Below the pieces are notes generated by a model. That model was given only the letters and a program-made list of their open reading frames with translations, ran no database searches and was not told the DNA's origin. A stretch of 64,000 nt of DNA from Qipengyuania profundimaris (GTDB lineage Bacteria > Pseudomonadota > Alphaproteobacteria > Sphingomonadales > Sphingomonadaceae). Positions within the stretch are counted from its first letter, which is position 1. Every line of letters starts with the position of its first letter. The position numbers and the translations under genes were made by a program. The DNA lies in the NCBI RefSeq assembly GCF_030717945.1, contig NZ_JAVAIM010000001.1, positions 991,131 through 1,055,130 of the forward strand. Reading direction: 5' to 3'. Positions 10,316-18,856 of this stretch are shown piece after piece.

Positions 10316-11014
10316 TCAGCTTTTTGCCAGCAGCATGAAGGTGTGAGCGGCGGAGAACTCCTCGCCCTTTTTCCGGCGACGCTCCTCGGCTTCTTCCTCG
10401 CGACCCCATTGGTCGGCCTGCCATTCTTCCTCGAGATTGGCGTCGCGCCACAGCAGCATCGGATCGTTCACGGCCTCGTCGCCCGCCAGCAGGGCGATGG
10501 CGAGCGAAGCGCTAAGCGATGCGAGGGCGGTCATTCCCGCCAGCGAGAAATCGTCTAGCTGATCGAGATGGGCCTTCAGCGTCGCGATCGTTTCGGGCGG
10601 CTGGGGTTTGTGCATAACGCCGCTGATCCGCTGGAACGAAACGCCGTGCTCGTCTTCGAGGCGGCAGAGCAGTGGCTCCCAGTCCTCCTGCTGTCGGCGA
10701 TAGAGCGGCTCGTCGGGATCGGCACGATAGCACAGCGTATCGGTTTCCGCGAAGCCAAGCAGCTTGGCGATCGTCTCGGCCCTGTTCTCGCCGACGATGT
10801 CGATGGCGAAATCGGCGTGGTCGCGGAACAGGAACTTGCGAGGGTCAATCTCCTCGCCCTGTTCGGCCCATTCAGCGGCCAGAGCATGCGCAAGCGTTTT
10901 GCTGGGCACGACTTGCGGCCGACCCATCTGCGTCTTGATCGGCCTACCGTCGAGCAGCACGCGATAGCCGCCGTTGGTCGACTCGACGCTTACATCCTCG
11001 TAGAAGCGCTTCAT
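10316..11014 (-). CDS. ATP12-family F1-ATPase assembly chaperone
   Basis: 232 aa member of the ATP12 family, the chaperone that in mitochondria binds the F1 alpha subunit during ATP synthase assembly; bacterial homologues are typical of alphaproteobacteria. The N-terminal half shows the family pattern MKRFYEDV, LLDGRPIKTQ and LAAEWAEQGEEIDP. Last gene of the crcB-rluC-paiB-HAD-small membrane protein operon; its ATG overlaps the upstream stop (ATGA). Confidence 0.9.
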   Translation of the reverse strand: MKRFYEDVSVESTNGGYRVLLDGRPIKTQMGRPQVVPSKTLAHALAAEWAEQGEEIDPRKFLFRDHADFAIDIVGENRAETIAKLLGFAETDTLCYRADPDEPLYRRQQEDWEPLLCRLEDEHGVSFQRISGVMHKPQPPETIATLKAHLDQLDDFSLAGMTALASLSASLAIALLAGDEAVNDPMLLWRDANLEEEWQADQWGREEEAEERRRKKGEEFSAAHTFMLLAKS

Positions 11015-11223
11015 TTGTCGCGCGTGCTCCAGCGCTTGGCGAGCTGGGTGGGGATCACGAAGAATTCCACCAGACCCAGCACCAGCAGCGCGATGCCCAG
11101 CGCATACGGCAGCGCGATCGCTTCGGCGACGATCAGCGCGCCGACGACGACCATCGCCGCTCCTGACAGGCGCGTGAGCTGCAACAGCCAGAAACGGCTC
11201 GCGGCGGGATCGGGCTCAGCCAC
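11011..11223 (-). CDS. Small two-helix membrane protein, unknown function
   Basis: 70 aa. A short polar N-terminus is followed by two hydrophobic helices (about residues 17-36 and 39-57) and a basic C-terminus (KRWSTRDK). Start is GTG at 11223, overlapping the HAD gene's TGA in another frame; its own stop overlaps the ATP12 start (ATGA). Coupling on both sides argues it is a real gene. I recognise no family. Confidence 0.75.
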   Translation of the reverse strand: MAEPDPAASRFWLLQLTRLSGAAMVVVGALIVAEAIALPYALGIALLVLGLVEFFVIPTQLAKRWSTRDK

Positions 11224-11869
11224 GGATCATGTCCTCCAGTTCCTCCATCGTCTCTGCCACCGCGCTGGCGCCGGTCTGCAGCAGTTCGCGCGGCTCGTGA
11301 TAGCCCCAGGCGACCCCGATGGCGCGCATGTCCGCTGCGCGGGCCATTTCCATGTCGAAGCTGGTATCGCCGATCATCACCGCCGCCTGCGGTTCGACGC
11401 CCGCTTCGGCCAGCGCGGCCTCCAGCATCGCCGGGTTGGGTTTGGAAGGATAGCGGTCCGCCCCGTGCAGGGTTACGAACAAATCCTTGATGCCATGCGT
11501 TTCGAGGCAGGCGTGCAGGCCACGGTCGCTCTTGCCCGTCGCCACGCCGAGCAGCCAGCCGTCCGCCGACAGCCTTTCAAGCAGTTCACGCATACCGTCG
11601 AACAGTGGTTCGTCCAATTTGCCCGACAGGCGGATGTCGCGGAAAATGCGCTTGTAGGCCTCGACCACCTGCAGCCGGTCCACCTCGCGGCCGTCCATCA
11701 TCAACTGGCGAACGGCGAGGGGCAGGCTCAGGCCCACGGTCCGGCGGATCGCATTGCGCTCGGGTGGCGGCGCGCCGATGGCGCCGAAGGCGCGCTCCAT
11801 CGTCTCGCAGACGGCGGCCTGGCCATCGACCAGCGTGCCGTCGCAATCGAAGATGGCGAGGCGGTTCAT
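11216..11869 (-). CDS. HAD-superfamily hydrolase (phosphoglycolate phosphatase-like)
   Basis: 217 aa, subfamily IA HAD phosphatase. Motif I is FDCDGTLVDG at the N-terminus (nucleophile Asp in DxDGT). A helical cap follows, then motif II GVATGKS, a conserved lysine in YPSKPNP, and motif IV MIGDTSFDMEMA. The substrate cannot be told from sequence; small phosphorylated metabolites such as phosphoglycolate or pyrophosphate are typical. Starts inside the paiB-like stop codon (ATGA). Confidence 0.88.
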   Translation of the reverse strand: MNRLAIFDCDGTLVDGQAAVCETMERAFGAIGAPPPERNAIRRTVGLSLPLAVRQLMMDGREVDRLQVVEAYKRIFRDIRLSGKLDEPLFDGMRELLERLSADGWLLGVATGKSDRGLHACLETHGIKDLFVTLHGADRYPSKPNPAMLEAALAEAGVEPQAAVMIGDTSFDMEMARAADMRAIGVAWGYHEPRELLQTGASAVAETMEELEDMIRG

Positions 11870-12465
11870 GCCACCGCTTCACGCATCCAACTGGCGAGCG
11901 CAGGATTTCCCGCTGACACCAGCCCGGCCGCGATCCACTGACGCTCTTCAGTGCTGCTCTTCTGCGAAAGCTTTACCGTCGAGCGGCTGGCCGTGACCGT
12001 CATTTCGAAACCGACGATGCCCTTGAGCTGCGCGGCCCAGACGCGCTCGCTGGTTTCGGCAGCGCTCCAGCCATCTCCGGCAAGCTTGCCTTCATGCCTT
12101 GCGATCATCCCGTGCAACATCTCTTCCAGCCCCGCTTCGTCGAGCACCGACACACGGCCTTCGAGCTCTAGCGCAACGTAGTTCCACGTCGGCACCGTGT
12201 CGCGGTTCGCATACCAGCGCGGCGACACATAACCTTGCGGGCCGTCGATCACGATCAGCGCCTGCGCCTCGTCGAGCTCTGGAGTGAGTAAATTGCGCTT
12301 GGCAAGATGAAAGCGGATGCCGCCATCCGGGCCCATGGCGAGAGGCGTATGAGCCACCCGGGGGCCGTCCGCGGTCTGCGCAAACACCGTTCCGAAGCCG
12401 ACCTCGTCGAGAAGCCGCGCGAGCAGCGCTTCGTCGTCGGCCCTGAACATCGGGTTGGGGTGCAT
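11866..12465 (-). CDS. PaiB-family FMN-binding protein
   Basis: 199 aa. Matches the PaiB/COG2808 family (FMN-binding split barrel) in its MHPNPMFR start, VAHTPLAM, FHLAKRN and NYVALELEGRV segments. In Bacillus, PaiB is described as a negative transcriptional regulator of sporulation and protease genes. That role is unlikely here, and most proteobacterial members are of unknown function. The ATG overlaps the rluC-like stop (TGATG). Confidence 0.88.
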   Translation of the reverse strand: MHPNPMFRADDEALLARLLDEVGFGTVFAQTADGPRVAHTPLAMGPDGGIRFHLAKRNLLTPELDEAQALIVIDGPQGYVSPRWYANRDTVPTWNYVALELEGRVSVLDEAGLEEMLHGMIARHEGKLAGDGWSAAETSERVWAAQLKGIVGFEMTVTASRSTVKLSQKSSTEERQWIAAGLVSAGNPALASWMREAVA

Positions 12466-13589
12466 CAGCGCTTGCCTTTCGGCTTCGACGGCTTCCCACC
12501 CGATCCTCCTCGCGCGCGCCGGGGACCGCGCTGGGACTTGCGGTAGTTCTTTGCGTGCTGGCGGGCCTGCTGCTTCTTTTCCTCGCGGCTCTTGGGCGGC
12601 GGATCGTCGCGCATGGGCGTCGCATCGCTCTGGTTGGGGTCGAAGCCGAGTTGTTCCATGCTCGCTGCGAAATGTTCGGGCAGGTCGGCGGTCGTGTCGA
12701 GCTTGCCGCCATCGGGGCTATCGATGATCAGGCGGCGCGCATGCAGGTGCATCTTGCGGCTGATCGAGCCGGTGAGGAAGGCATCCTTGCCGCCGTATTT
12801 GCCGTCGCCGACGATCGGATTGCCCATCGCCGCGCAATGCACGCGCAGCTGGTGGGTCCGCCCGGTCAGCGGCTGGAGTTCGAGCCACGCGGCTTTCTTG
12901 CCAGCGCTGTCGACCACGCGATACTTGGTCTTGGCCGATTGCCCGCCTTCGTGATCGACATGCATCTTCTCACCGCCGGAGCCCGGCTGCTTGGCGAGCG
13001 GCGCCTCGATCACGCCTTCGCGGATTTCGGGCACGCCGACGACCAGCGCCCAGTAGATCTTCTTCGCGCTGCGCCCCGAGAAGCGCTTGGAGAAGAACGA
13101 TGCGCTGCCCGGCGTCTTCGCCACCAGCAGCACGCCCGATGTATCCTTGTCGAGCCGATGGACGAGGCGTGGGCGCACGTCCTCCTCGCCCGGCGCGAAA
13201 GCGTCGAGCAGGCCGTCGACATGATGCGTCGTCCCGGTGCCGCCTTGCGTGGCGAGGCCCGGCGGTTTGTTCAGCACGATCGCACTCTTGGTCTGCTTGA
13301 CGACCATGTCGTGCGCTTCGCTAATCTCGTCCTCGGTCAGCGGGCGCTTGGCCTTGGGCTTCTTGTGCGGCGCATCGCCGCCCGGCGGCACGCGGATCTG
13401 CTGGCCCGCGGCGATCCGGTCGTCGGGTTTGGCGCGCTTGCCGTCGACGCGGATCTGGCCGGTGCGCGCCCATTTGCTGACCGTGCCGAAGCCGACCTGC
13501 GGCAGGTGCCGTTTGAACCAGCGGTCGAGGCGGACCCCGTCATCGTCCTGCTCGACGGTGAAAGTGCGGACTTCGTCGGCGGTTTTCAT
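12465..13589 (-). CDS. rluC: RluC/RluD-family pseudouridine synthase
   Basis: 374 aa enzyme isomerising uridines in (probably ribosomal) RNA. An S4 RNA-binding domain occupies about residues 12-75 (VRLDRWFKRHLPQVG). The catalytic domain has the active-site motif RLVHRLDKDTSG with the conserved Asp, and GRTHQLRVH. A basic C-terminal tail (PKSREEKKQQARQ, then Gly/Lys-rich) is longer than in E. coli RluC. The frame is open to 13901, but the ATG at 13589 overlaps the crcB stop (ATGA) and begins directly before the S4 domain. The exact target uridines are unknown. Confidence 0.92.
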   Translation of the reverse strand: MKTADEVRTFTVEQDDDGVRLDRWFKRHLPQVGFGTVSKWARTGQIRVDGKRAKPDDRIAAGQQIRVPPGGDAPHKKPKAKRPLTEDEISEAHDMVVKQTKSAIVLNKPPGLATQGGTGTTHHVDGLLDAFAPGEEDVRPRLVHRLDKDTSGVLLVAKTPGSASFFSKRFSGRSAKKIYWALVVGVPEIREGVIEAPLAKQPGSGGEKMHVDHEGGQSAKTKYRVVDSAGKKAAWLELQPLTGRTHQLRVHCAAMGNPIVGDGKYGGKDAFLTGSISRKMHLHARRLIIDSPDGGKLDTTADLPEHFAASMEQLGFDPNQSDATPMRDDPPPKSREEKKQQARQHAKNYRKSQRGPRRARGGSGGKPSKPKGKR

Positions 13590-13996
13590 GCGAAGCTCCG
13601 CATCACGGTGAGGCCGACCATCAGCGCGCTGATGCCGAGCGCAAAGCTGAGGATCGCGTAGAGTGCGGCGAAGAGGAACTGCCCGCGCTCGATCAGCAGG
13701 ACCATCTCCAGGCTGAAGGCGCTGAATGTCGTAAACCCGCCCAGCAGGCCGACGCCGAGCAGCAAGCGCATCTGTTCGCCATCGCCGCTGCTGCGGAAGG
13801 CCAGCCAGCCCGCCAGCAACCCCATGGCGAGGCTGCCGACAGCATTGGCGGCGAGCGTCGCCCAAGGGAGCAGCGTGACCATCTGCGGCCCCAGCCACCA
13901 CGTCATGCCGCGCCCAAGCTGATAGCGCAGAACTGCGCCGATCGCGCCGCCGAGAGCGACGTTGAGGCTTGCAAGGACGGGGGAGTAGGTAGACAT
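13586..13996 (-). CDS. crcB: CrcB/Fluc fluoride channel
   Basis: 136 aa inner-membrane protein with four helices, the length of a single-domain Fluc channel. It works as an antiparallel dimer exporting fluoride. Family signatures visible: [14 protein letters not shown] near the start, [11 protein letters not shown], and [15 protein letters not shown], which contains the pore phenylalanines. I did not see a fluoride riboswitch in the short upstream region. First gene of the six-gene minus-strand operon. Confidence 0.93.
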   Translation of the reverse strand: MSTYSPVLASLNVALGGAIGAVLRYQLGRGMTWWLGPQMVTLLPWATLAANAVGSLAMGLLAGWLAFRSSGDGEQMRLLLGVGLLGGFTTFSAFSLEMVLLIERGQFLFAALYAILSFALGISALMVGLTVMRSFA

Positions 13997-14093
13997 TGCT
14001 GCAAGCGCCCCTAGCGCCTCGCGCGGGAAACGGGAAGCGCGCAGTCAGCGCTTGCCTTTTGCGCCTCGAATCCGTATGTGCGCCCCGGTTCGA

Positions 14094-14123
14094 GCCGATC
14101 CGGAACGGATTCGGCGCGTTTTT
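14094..14123 (+). terminator. Terminator-like hairpin in the rpsU leader region
   Basis: A 9-bp stem with one bulged T (14094-14102 with 14106-14115, GAA loop) is followed after GCG by TTTTT at 14119-14123. The upstream gene crcB is divergent, so this stem could only act on transcripts starting at about 14000-14090, as an attenuator or a stop for a small RNA ahead of rpsU. Confidence 0.45.
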
Positions 14124-14159
14124 CGTTTATCCAACGAAGCACTATTCAAGGAGGCATAC

Positions 14160-14185
14160 CCCGCCAGCAGCGGGCTCTGGCCCGC
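14160..14185 (+). promoter_or_regulatory. Mutually exclusive hairpins upstream of rpsU
   Basis: GCGGG at 14170-14174 can pair back with CCCGC at 14160-14164 (loop CAGCA). Extended by one base as GCGGGC (14170-14175), it can instead pair forward with GCCCGC at 14180-14185 (loop TCTG). Both stems are perfect and cannot form together. They sit between a strong AAGGAGG at about 14149 and the rpsU ATG at 14206. A translational or attenuation switch is possible. Confidence 0.45.
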
Positions 14186-14205
14186 AAGTCGAGGTATTGA
14201 AGTTT

Positions 14206-14412
14206 ATGCAGATCATGGTTCGCGATAACAATGTCGACCAGGCCCTCCGCGCGCTCAAGAAGAAGCTGCAGCGGGAAGGCGTCTATCGCGAAATGAAGCT
14301 GCGTCGCCACTACGAAAAGCCGAGCGAAAAGCGCGCCCGCGAAAAGGCCGCCGCCGTTCGCCGCGCCCGCAAGCTCGAGCGCAAGCGGATGGAGCGCGAC
14401 GGGGTCAAGTAA
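14206..14412 (+). CDS. rpsU: 30S ribosomal protein S21
   Basis: 68 aa, strongly basic, standard for bS21. It starts [20 protein letters not shown] and has the family's [18 protein letters not shown] stretch. S21 sits on the small-subunit platform near the anti-Shine-Dalgarno region. GAGG at about 14191 is the nearest ribosome-binding site to the ATG. A clear terminator follows, so rpsU is probably monocistronic. Confidence 0.97.
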   Translation: MQIMVRDNNVDQALRALKKKLQREGVYREMKLRRHYEKPSEKRAREKAAAVRRARKLERKRMERDGVK

Positions 14413-14447
14413 TCCCGGCTTGCGACACCAAAAAAGCTAAGCCATGA

Positions 14448-14472
14448 GGGCGCGGAGAAATCCGCGCCCTTT
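14448..14472 (+). terminator. Rho-independent terminator after rpsU
   Basis: Perfect 9-bp GC-rich stem GGGCGCGGA / TCCGCGCCC with a GAAA tetraloop, then TTT. It lies 35 bp after the rpsU stop. Confidence 0.8.
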
Positions 14473-14493
14473 GCGTATCACAGGCGAATTTGC

Positions 14494-15057
14494 ATGACCG
14501 AGATTACCCGCGTTCCCCTCCAGCCCATTTCCAAGGGCTCGCTCACCAAGCTGTGGATCGGCGTGATCATCGCCGTGCTGCTCGGCGCGGGCCTTGCCTG
14601 GGCGGCCGTACCCAAGGGCGTGTCGGTCGAGACCGTCGCCGAGGGCACCGGCGAATCGCCTCAGGTCGGTGACGTGGTGTTCGTGAATTACGTCGGCAAA
14701 CTTACCGACGGGACCGAATTCGACCGCTCGCAGCCGCTGCCGATTCCGCCGGGCCTGTTCCCGGACGGCAATCCCCTCCTGCTGCAGGAAGGCGCGATCA
14801 TCGATGGCTTCATCGAAGGGCTGACGCAGATGAAGAAGGGCGGTGAGTACGTCCTCACCATTCCCGCGGACCAGGCTTATGGCGCCGAACCGCCGCCGGG
14901 CTCGCCGATCCCCGCCAACGCCGATCTCGTATTCGAAGTCGAGGTGGTGGACTTCATGAGCGAGGAAGACTTCCAGGCGCGTGCCGCCGCCATGCAGCAG
15001 ATGATGCAGCAACAGCAGCAGCAGGGCGCACCCGGGGCAGCACCCCCGGCCGAGTAA
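14494..15057 (+). CDS. FKBP-type peptidyl-prolyl isomerase, membrane-anchored
   Basis: 187 aa. One membrane helix at about residues 23-43 (LWIGVIIAVLLGAGLAWAA) places the catalytic domain in the periplasm. The FKBP domain (about 50-155) shows VFVNYVGKLTDGTEFDRS, IIDGFIEGLTQMKKGG and IPADQAYGAEPPP, the usual active-site pattern. The C-terminus is Met/Gln-rich with a short polyglutamine run near residue 175. It catalyses proline isomerisation during folding of exported proteins. Confidence 0.93.
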   Translation: MTEITRVPLQPISKGSLTKLWIGVIIAVLLGAGLAWAAVPKGVSVETVAEGTGESPQVGDVVFVNYVGKLTDGTEFDRSQPLPIPPGLFPDGNPLLLQEGAIIDGFIEGLTQMKKGGEYVLTIPADQAYGAEPPPGSPIPANADLVFEVEVVDFMSEEDFQARAAAMQQMMQQQQQQGAPGAAPPAE

Positions 15058-15148
15058 GCCGGGTCGCGCGAATTCTTGAAGCTGCGGAGCGCCGCTGCTA
15101 GCTGCGCTTTGCAACCGGTCAACACCAGGAACGGAAAGGACGGCAGCC

Positions 15149-15451
15149 ATGTCCGTCGATAAGGCCACCGTGGCGAAGATCGCCTCGCTGGCGCGCATCA
15201 AGATGGGTGACGAAGAGCTCGAGCGGATGGTGCCCGAGCTCAACAACATCCTCGAATGGGTCGAACAGCTGGGCGAGGTCGATGTGTCCGGCGTCGAGCC
15301 GATGACCGCGGTGATCGAAAACAAACTGCGCCTGCGCGACGACGTGGTCGATGCCGACCCCAAGACCGCCGGCGGTCGCCGCGAAGATGTGCTCGCCAAT
15401 GCGCCGGCGGCCGAACACGGCTTCTTCGGTGTGCCCAAGGTGATCGAATAA
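15149..15451 (+). CDS. gatC: Asp/Glu-tRNA amidotransferase subunit C
   Basis: 100 aa subunit that wraps around GatA and stabilises the GatCAB complex, which converts Glu-tRNA(Gln) and Asp-tRNA(Asn) to the amidated forms. Typical start ([17 protein letters not shown]) and the [14 protein letters not shown] helix are visible. First gene of a tightly packed operon; its TAA shares one base with the gatA ATG. An AAGGA ribosome-binding site lies at about 15136. Confidence 0.95.
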   Translation: MSVDKATVAKIASLARIKMGDEELERMVPELNNILEWVEQLGEVDVSGVEPMTAVIENKLRLRDDVVDADPKTAGGRREDVLANAPAAEHGFFGVPKVIE

Positions 15452-16932
15452 TGACCGACCTTACGAACCTTGGCGTCAAGGATATCCGCGACGGTGTCGC
15501 TTCCGGCGAGTTCACCGCGCGCGAAGTGGCCGAAGCGTTCAACGCCGCCGTGGCGGAAGCCGCCGGCCTAAACGCCTTCATCGTCACCACGCCCGACCAT
15601 GCTCTCGCAGCTGCCGACGCAGTCGACGCGAAGCGCGCCAAGGGCGAGGATCTTGGTAAAATGGGCGGCGTGCCGATCGGGATGAAGGACCTGTTCGCCA
15701 CCAAAGGCGTGCAAACCACCGCCGCGAGCCACATCCTCGAAGGCTTCGACCCGCAATATGAAAGCACCGTCTCGCAGAACCTGTGGGATGCGGGCGCGGG
15801 CATGCTGGGAAAGCTCAATCTCGACCAGTTTGCGATGGGTTCGTCGAACGAGACCAGCTATTTCGGCAACGTCAATTCGCCGTGGCGCAAGGCGGGCAGC
15901 AATGCCGCGATGAGCCCGGGCGGCTCCTCGGGCGGCTCTTCCTCAGCCGTCGCAGCACGCATCGCGCCTGCCGCCACCGGCACCGACACCGGCGGATCGA
16001 TCCGTCAGCCCGCCGCCTTCACCGGCATTTGCGGCATCAAGCCGACCTATGGCCGCTGCAGCCGCTGGGGCGTCGTCGCCTTCGCCAGCAGCCTCGACCA
16101 GGCTGGCCCGATGGCGCGCACGGTCGAAGATTGCGCAATCATGCTGGAGGCGATGGCCGGGTTCGACCCGAAGGACGCGACCAGCCTGAAGATGGACGTG
16201 CCCGCATGGGAAGCGGGTCTTTCCGCCGACCTCAAGGGCAAGCGCATCGGTATTCCGAAAGAATACCGCATGGACGGCACCGATGAGGAAATTCTCAAGT
16301 CGTGGGAGCAGGGCAAGGAATGGCTGCGCGATGCAGGCGCGGAGATCGTCGACGTCTCGCTGCCGCACACGAAGTATGCGCTGCCCGCCTATTACATCGT
16401 CGCCCCGGCCGAAGCATCGAGCAACCTCGCGCGCTATGACGGCGTGCGCTATGGCCTGCGCGACCTGCCCGATGGGGCGGGCCTGCAGGACATGTACGCC
16501 GCCACCCGCGCCGAAGGCTTCGGTGACGAGGTCAAGCGCCGCATCCTGATCGGCACCTACGTGCTCTCGGCCGGCTTCTACGACGCCTATTACAACCAGG
16601 CGCAGAAGGTGCGTACGCTGGTGAGCCGCGACTTCGCCGAGGCTTTCGCGCAAGTCGACGCGATCCTCGCGCCGACCACGCCGACAGCGAGCTTCCCGCT
16701 GGGTTCGCTCAACGACGACCCGCTGACGATGTATCTCAACGACGTCTTCGCCGTCCCCGCATCGCTCGCCGGCCTGCCCGCGATGAGCGTGCCCGCTACG
16801 GTGAACTCGGACGGCCTGCCGCTCGGCCTGCAGATCGTCGGCAAGCCTTTCGACGAGCAGGGCGTGCTCAACGCAGGCCTCGCGATCCAGAGCCGTGCAA
16901 ACTTCAACGCGCAGCCGGAGAAATGGTGGTGA
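15451..16932 (+). CDS. gatA: Asp/Glu-tRNA amidotransferase subunit A
   Basis: 493 aa amidase-signature enzyme releasing ammonia from glutamine for tRNA-dependent amidation. The Ser-cisSer-Lys triad is visible as the lysine in PIGMKDLF, serines in [13 protein letters not shown], and the [12 protein letters not shown] segment. The ATG at 15451 begins [12 protein letters not shown]. An upstream extension exists in the same frame but overlaps gatC and is not real. The end overlaps the gatB start. Confidence 0.97.
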   Translation: MTDLTNLGVKDIRDGVASGEFTAREVAEAFNAAVAEAAGLNAFIVTTPDHALAAADAVDAKRAKGEDLGKMGGVPIGMKDLFATKGVQTTAASHILEGFDPQYESTVSQNLWDAGAGMLGKLNLDQFAMGSSNETSYFGNVNSPWRKAGSNAAMSPGGSSGGSSSAVAARIAPAATGTDTGGSIRQPAAFTGICGIKPTYGRCSRWGVVAFASSLDQAGPMARTVEDCAIMLEAMAGFDPKDATSLKMDVPAWEAGLSADLKGKRIGIPKEYRMDGTDEEILKSWEQGKEWLRDAGAEIVDVSLPHTKYALPAYYIVAPAEASSNLARYDGVRYGLRDLPDGAGLQDMYAATRAEGFGDEVKRRILIGTYVLSAGFYDAYYNQAQKVRTLVSRDFAEAFAQVDAILAPTTPTASFPLGSLNDDPLTMYLNDVFAVPASLAGLPAMSVPATVNSDGLPLGLQIVGKPFDEQGVLNAGLAIQSRANFNAQPEKWW

Positions 16933-18425
16933 GCACGTATCGCATCCAGGGCGCGACGGGCGAGTGGGAGGTCGTGATCGGCCTCGAGGTCCATGCGCAG
17001 GTCACTTCCAAAGCCAAGCTGTTCAGCGGCGCCTCGACTGCCTTCGGAGCGGAGCCGAATACGCAGGTCAGCCTCGTCGATGCGGCGATGCCCGGCATGC
17101 TGCCCGTGCCGAACGCGGAGTGCATCCGCCAGGCAGTGCGCACCGGCATGGCGATCGAGGCCCAGATCAACAAATACAGCCGCTTCGACCGCAAGAACTA
17201 CTTCTACGCCGACTTGCCGCAGGGCTACCAGATCAGCCAGCTCTACCATCCGATCGTAGGCGAGGGGCAGTTGCTGATCGAGGCGGACGAGAAGGCCGGC
17301 ATCGCCGAGGACAAGGTGATCGGCATCGAGCGTATCCATGTCGAACAGGACGCGGGCAAGCTGATGCACGACCAGCATCCGACCATGTCCTATGTCGACC
17401 TCAACCGTAGCGGCGTGGCGTTGATGGAGATCGTCTCCAAGCCCGACATGCGCTCGCCTGCCGAGGCTGGGGCCTATGTTCGCAAGCTACGCTCGATTCT
17501 GCGCTATGTCGGATCGTGCGACGGGAACATGGAAGAAGGCTCGATGCGCGCGGACGTGAACGTCAGCGTGCGCAAGCCGGGCGAGGAATTCGGCACGCGG
17601 ACCGAAACGAAGAACGTGAACTCCGTGCGCTTCGTCATGCAGGTCATCGAATACGAGGCGAACCGCCAGGTCGACGTGCTCGAGAATGGCGGCAGCGTCG
17701 ATCAGGAAACACGCCTGTTCGATCCGAATACCGGCACTACGCGGACCATGCGCAGCAAGGAAGACGCGCATGATTATCGCTATTTCCCCGATCCCGACTT
17801 GCTTCCGCTGGAGCTGGAGGACGCGTTTCTCGAGGAATGCCGCGCTTCGCTGCCCGAGCTGCCCGATGCCAAGCGCCAGCGCTACGAGAGCGAACTCGGC
17901 CTCACGCCCTATAATGCGCGCGAGCTGACTGCCGAGGTCGAGACCTTCGGCCGGTTCGAGACGCTGCTCGCCGCGACTGCTGCGAAGATCGGCAAGCCGG
18001 AAGCCAAGGTTGCGACGCAAGTCGCCAACTGGGCGCTTTCGGTCGCCCCCGGCGTCATGAAGTCGCTGAGTGACGAGGCCGACCCGTCGAATGCCACCGC
18101 CGAAGCGCAGGCGAGCATTCTCGCGATGCAGGACAAAGGCGAGATTTCGGGCGGGCAGGCGAAGGAGATCTACGAGATCGTCCTCAAGACCGGTCGCGAT
18201 CCTGAGGAAGTGGCCGACACCGAAGGCCTCAAGCAGGTCAGCGACACCGGCGCGATCGAAGCCGCGATCGACGAGATTGTCGCCGACAACGCCGACAAGG
18301 TCGCTGAATACCGCGGTGGCAAGGACAAGCTGTTCGGCTTCTTCGTCGGCCAGACGATGAAGGCGATGCAGGGCAAGGCCAACCCGGCGGTGGTGAACCA
18401 GATCCTGAAAGACAAGCTGGGCTGA
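16923..18425 (+). CDS. gatB: Asp/Glu-tRNA amidotransferase subunit B
   Basis: 500 aa. GatB phosphorylates the mischarged tRNA's acyl group and transfers ammonia to it. The kinase domain starts with [12 protein letters not shown] and contains KLFSGAST and [14 protein letters not shown]. The helical and YqeY-like tail domains end with the family's [13 protein letters not shown]. The ATG at 16923 overlaps the last ten bases of gatA; GTG codons at 16926 and 16929 are alternatives. Its TGA overlaps the next ATG. Confidence 0.97.
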   Translation: MVVSTYRIQGATGEWEVVIGLEVHAQVTSKAKLFSGASTAFGAEPNTQVSLVDAAMPGMLPVPNAECIRQAVRTGMAIEAQINKYSRFDRKNYFYADLPQGYQISQLYHPIVGEGQLLIEADEKAGIAEDKVIGIERIHVEQDAGKLMHDQHPTMSYVDLNRSGVALMEIVSKPDMRSPAEAGAYVRKLRSILRYVGSCDGNMEEGSMRADVNVSVRKPGEEFGTRTETKNVNSVRFVMQVIEYEANRQVDVLENGGSVDQETRLFDPNTGTTRTMRSKEDAHDYRYFPDPDLLPLELEDAFLEECRASLPELPDAKRQRYESELGLTPYNARELTAEVETFGRFETLLAATAAKIGKPEAKVATQVANWALSVAPGVMKSLSDEADPSNATAEAQASILAMQDKGEISGGQAKEIYEIVLKTGRDPEEVADTEGLKQVSDTGAIEAAIDEIVADNADKVAEYRGGKDKLFGFFVGQTMKAMQGKANPAVVNQILKDKLG

Positions 18426-18856
18426 TGCACCTGACGCTAACCCCGGCCGGCCGTTCGCTGGTTATCACGGGGGCGGCGCTGTTTATGGGGGGCATTCTGC
18501 AAGGCGCTGTCGTGGACCTGCACGCCAATCCACGGATGGCCCTGTCCGCGCACCTCGATGCGGTGCAAAGCGGAATGGCGGTGATGATTGCAGGCGTGCT
18601 CTGGAACACGGCCAAACTTGGTCAACGGATTGAGCAGATTGCGCGCTGGACCCTTGTGATCGGTATGGTCGGCCTGTGGGTCGGCATAACGCTTGCCGCA
18701 GTGAGCGGTGCCAGCGAGGTGCTGCCGATTGCCGGCGAGGGACATGACGGTTCGGCTCTGGCCGAAAGCGTCGTTACGCTCGTCGTCCTGGGATCGAGCG
18801 GTCTCCTGACAGTCGGCTGGGCGCTCTTCCTGTGGGGCCTGTTCCGGGCGCGATGA
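18425..18856 (+). CDS. HabA/StyC-like four-helix membrane protein
   Basis: 143 aa with four predicted membrane helices (about 8-28, 47-65, 72-96, 116-140). The segment HANPRMALSAHLDAVQSG after helix 1 closely resembles the conserved motif I know from hydroxylaminobenzene mutase (HabA) and styrene-oxide isomerase (StyC), small membrane isomerases. In StyC the conserved histidine of this segment helps bind haem b. The protein is wedged between gatB and trmL with one-base and four-base overlaps, an odd setting for such an enzyme. The resemblance is from memory of the motif; substrate and haem binding are not established. Confidence 0.7.
   Translation: MHLTLTPAGRSLVITGAALFMGGILQGAVVDLHANPRMALSAHLDAVQSGMAVMIAGVLWNTAKLGQRIEQIARWTLVIGMVGLWVGITLAAVSGASEVLPIAGEGHDGSALAESVVTLVVLGSSGLLTVGWALFLWGLFRAR

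Noticed and set aside
12465-13901. Longer reading of the pseudouridine synthase to 13901
   Set aside because: The extension is antisense-like over crcB in another frame; the ATGA overlap at 13586-13589 marks the true start.
14085-14100. GGTTCGAGCC resembling a tRNA T-arm
   Set aside because: No acceptor, D or anticodon arms can be built around it; it is part of the leader hairpin.
14995-15050. CAG-repeat stretch in the FKBP gene
   Set aside because: A short Met/Gln-rich tail, in frame and with no sign of expansion or frameshift.
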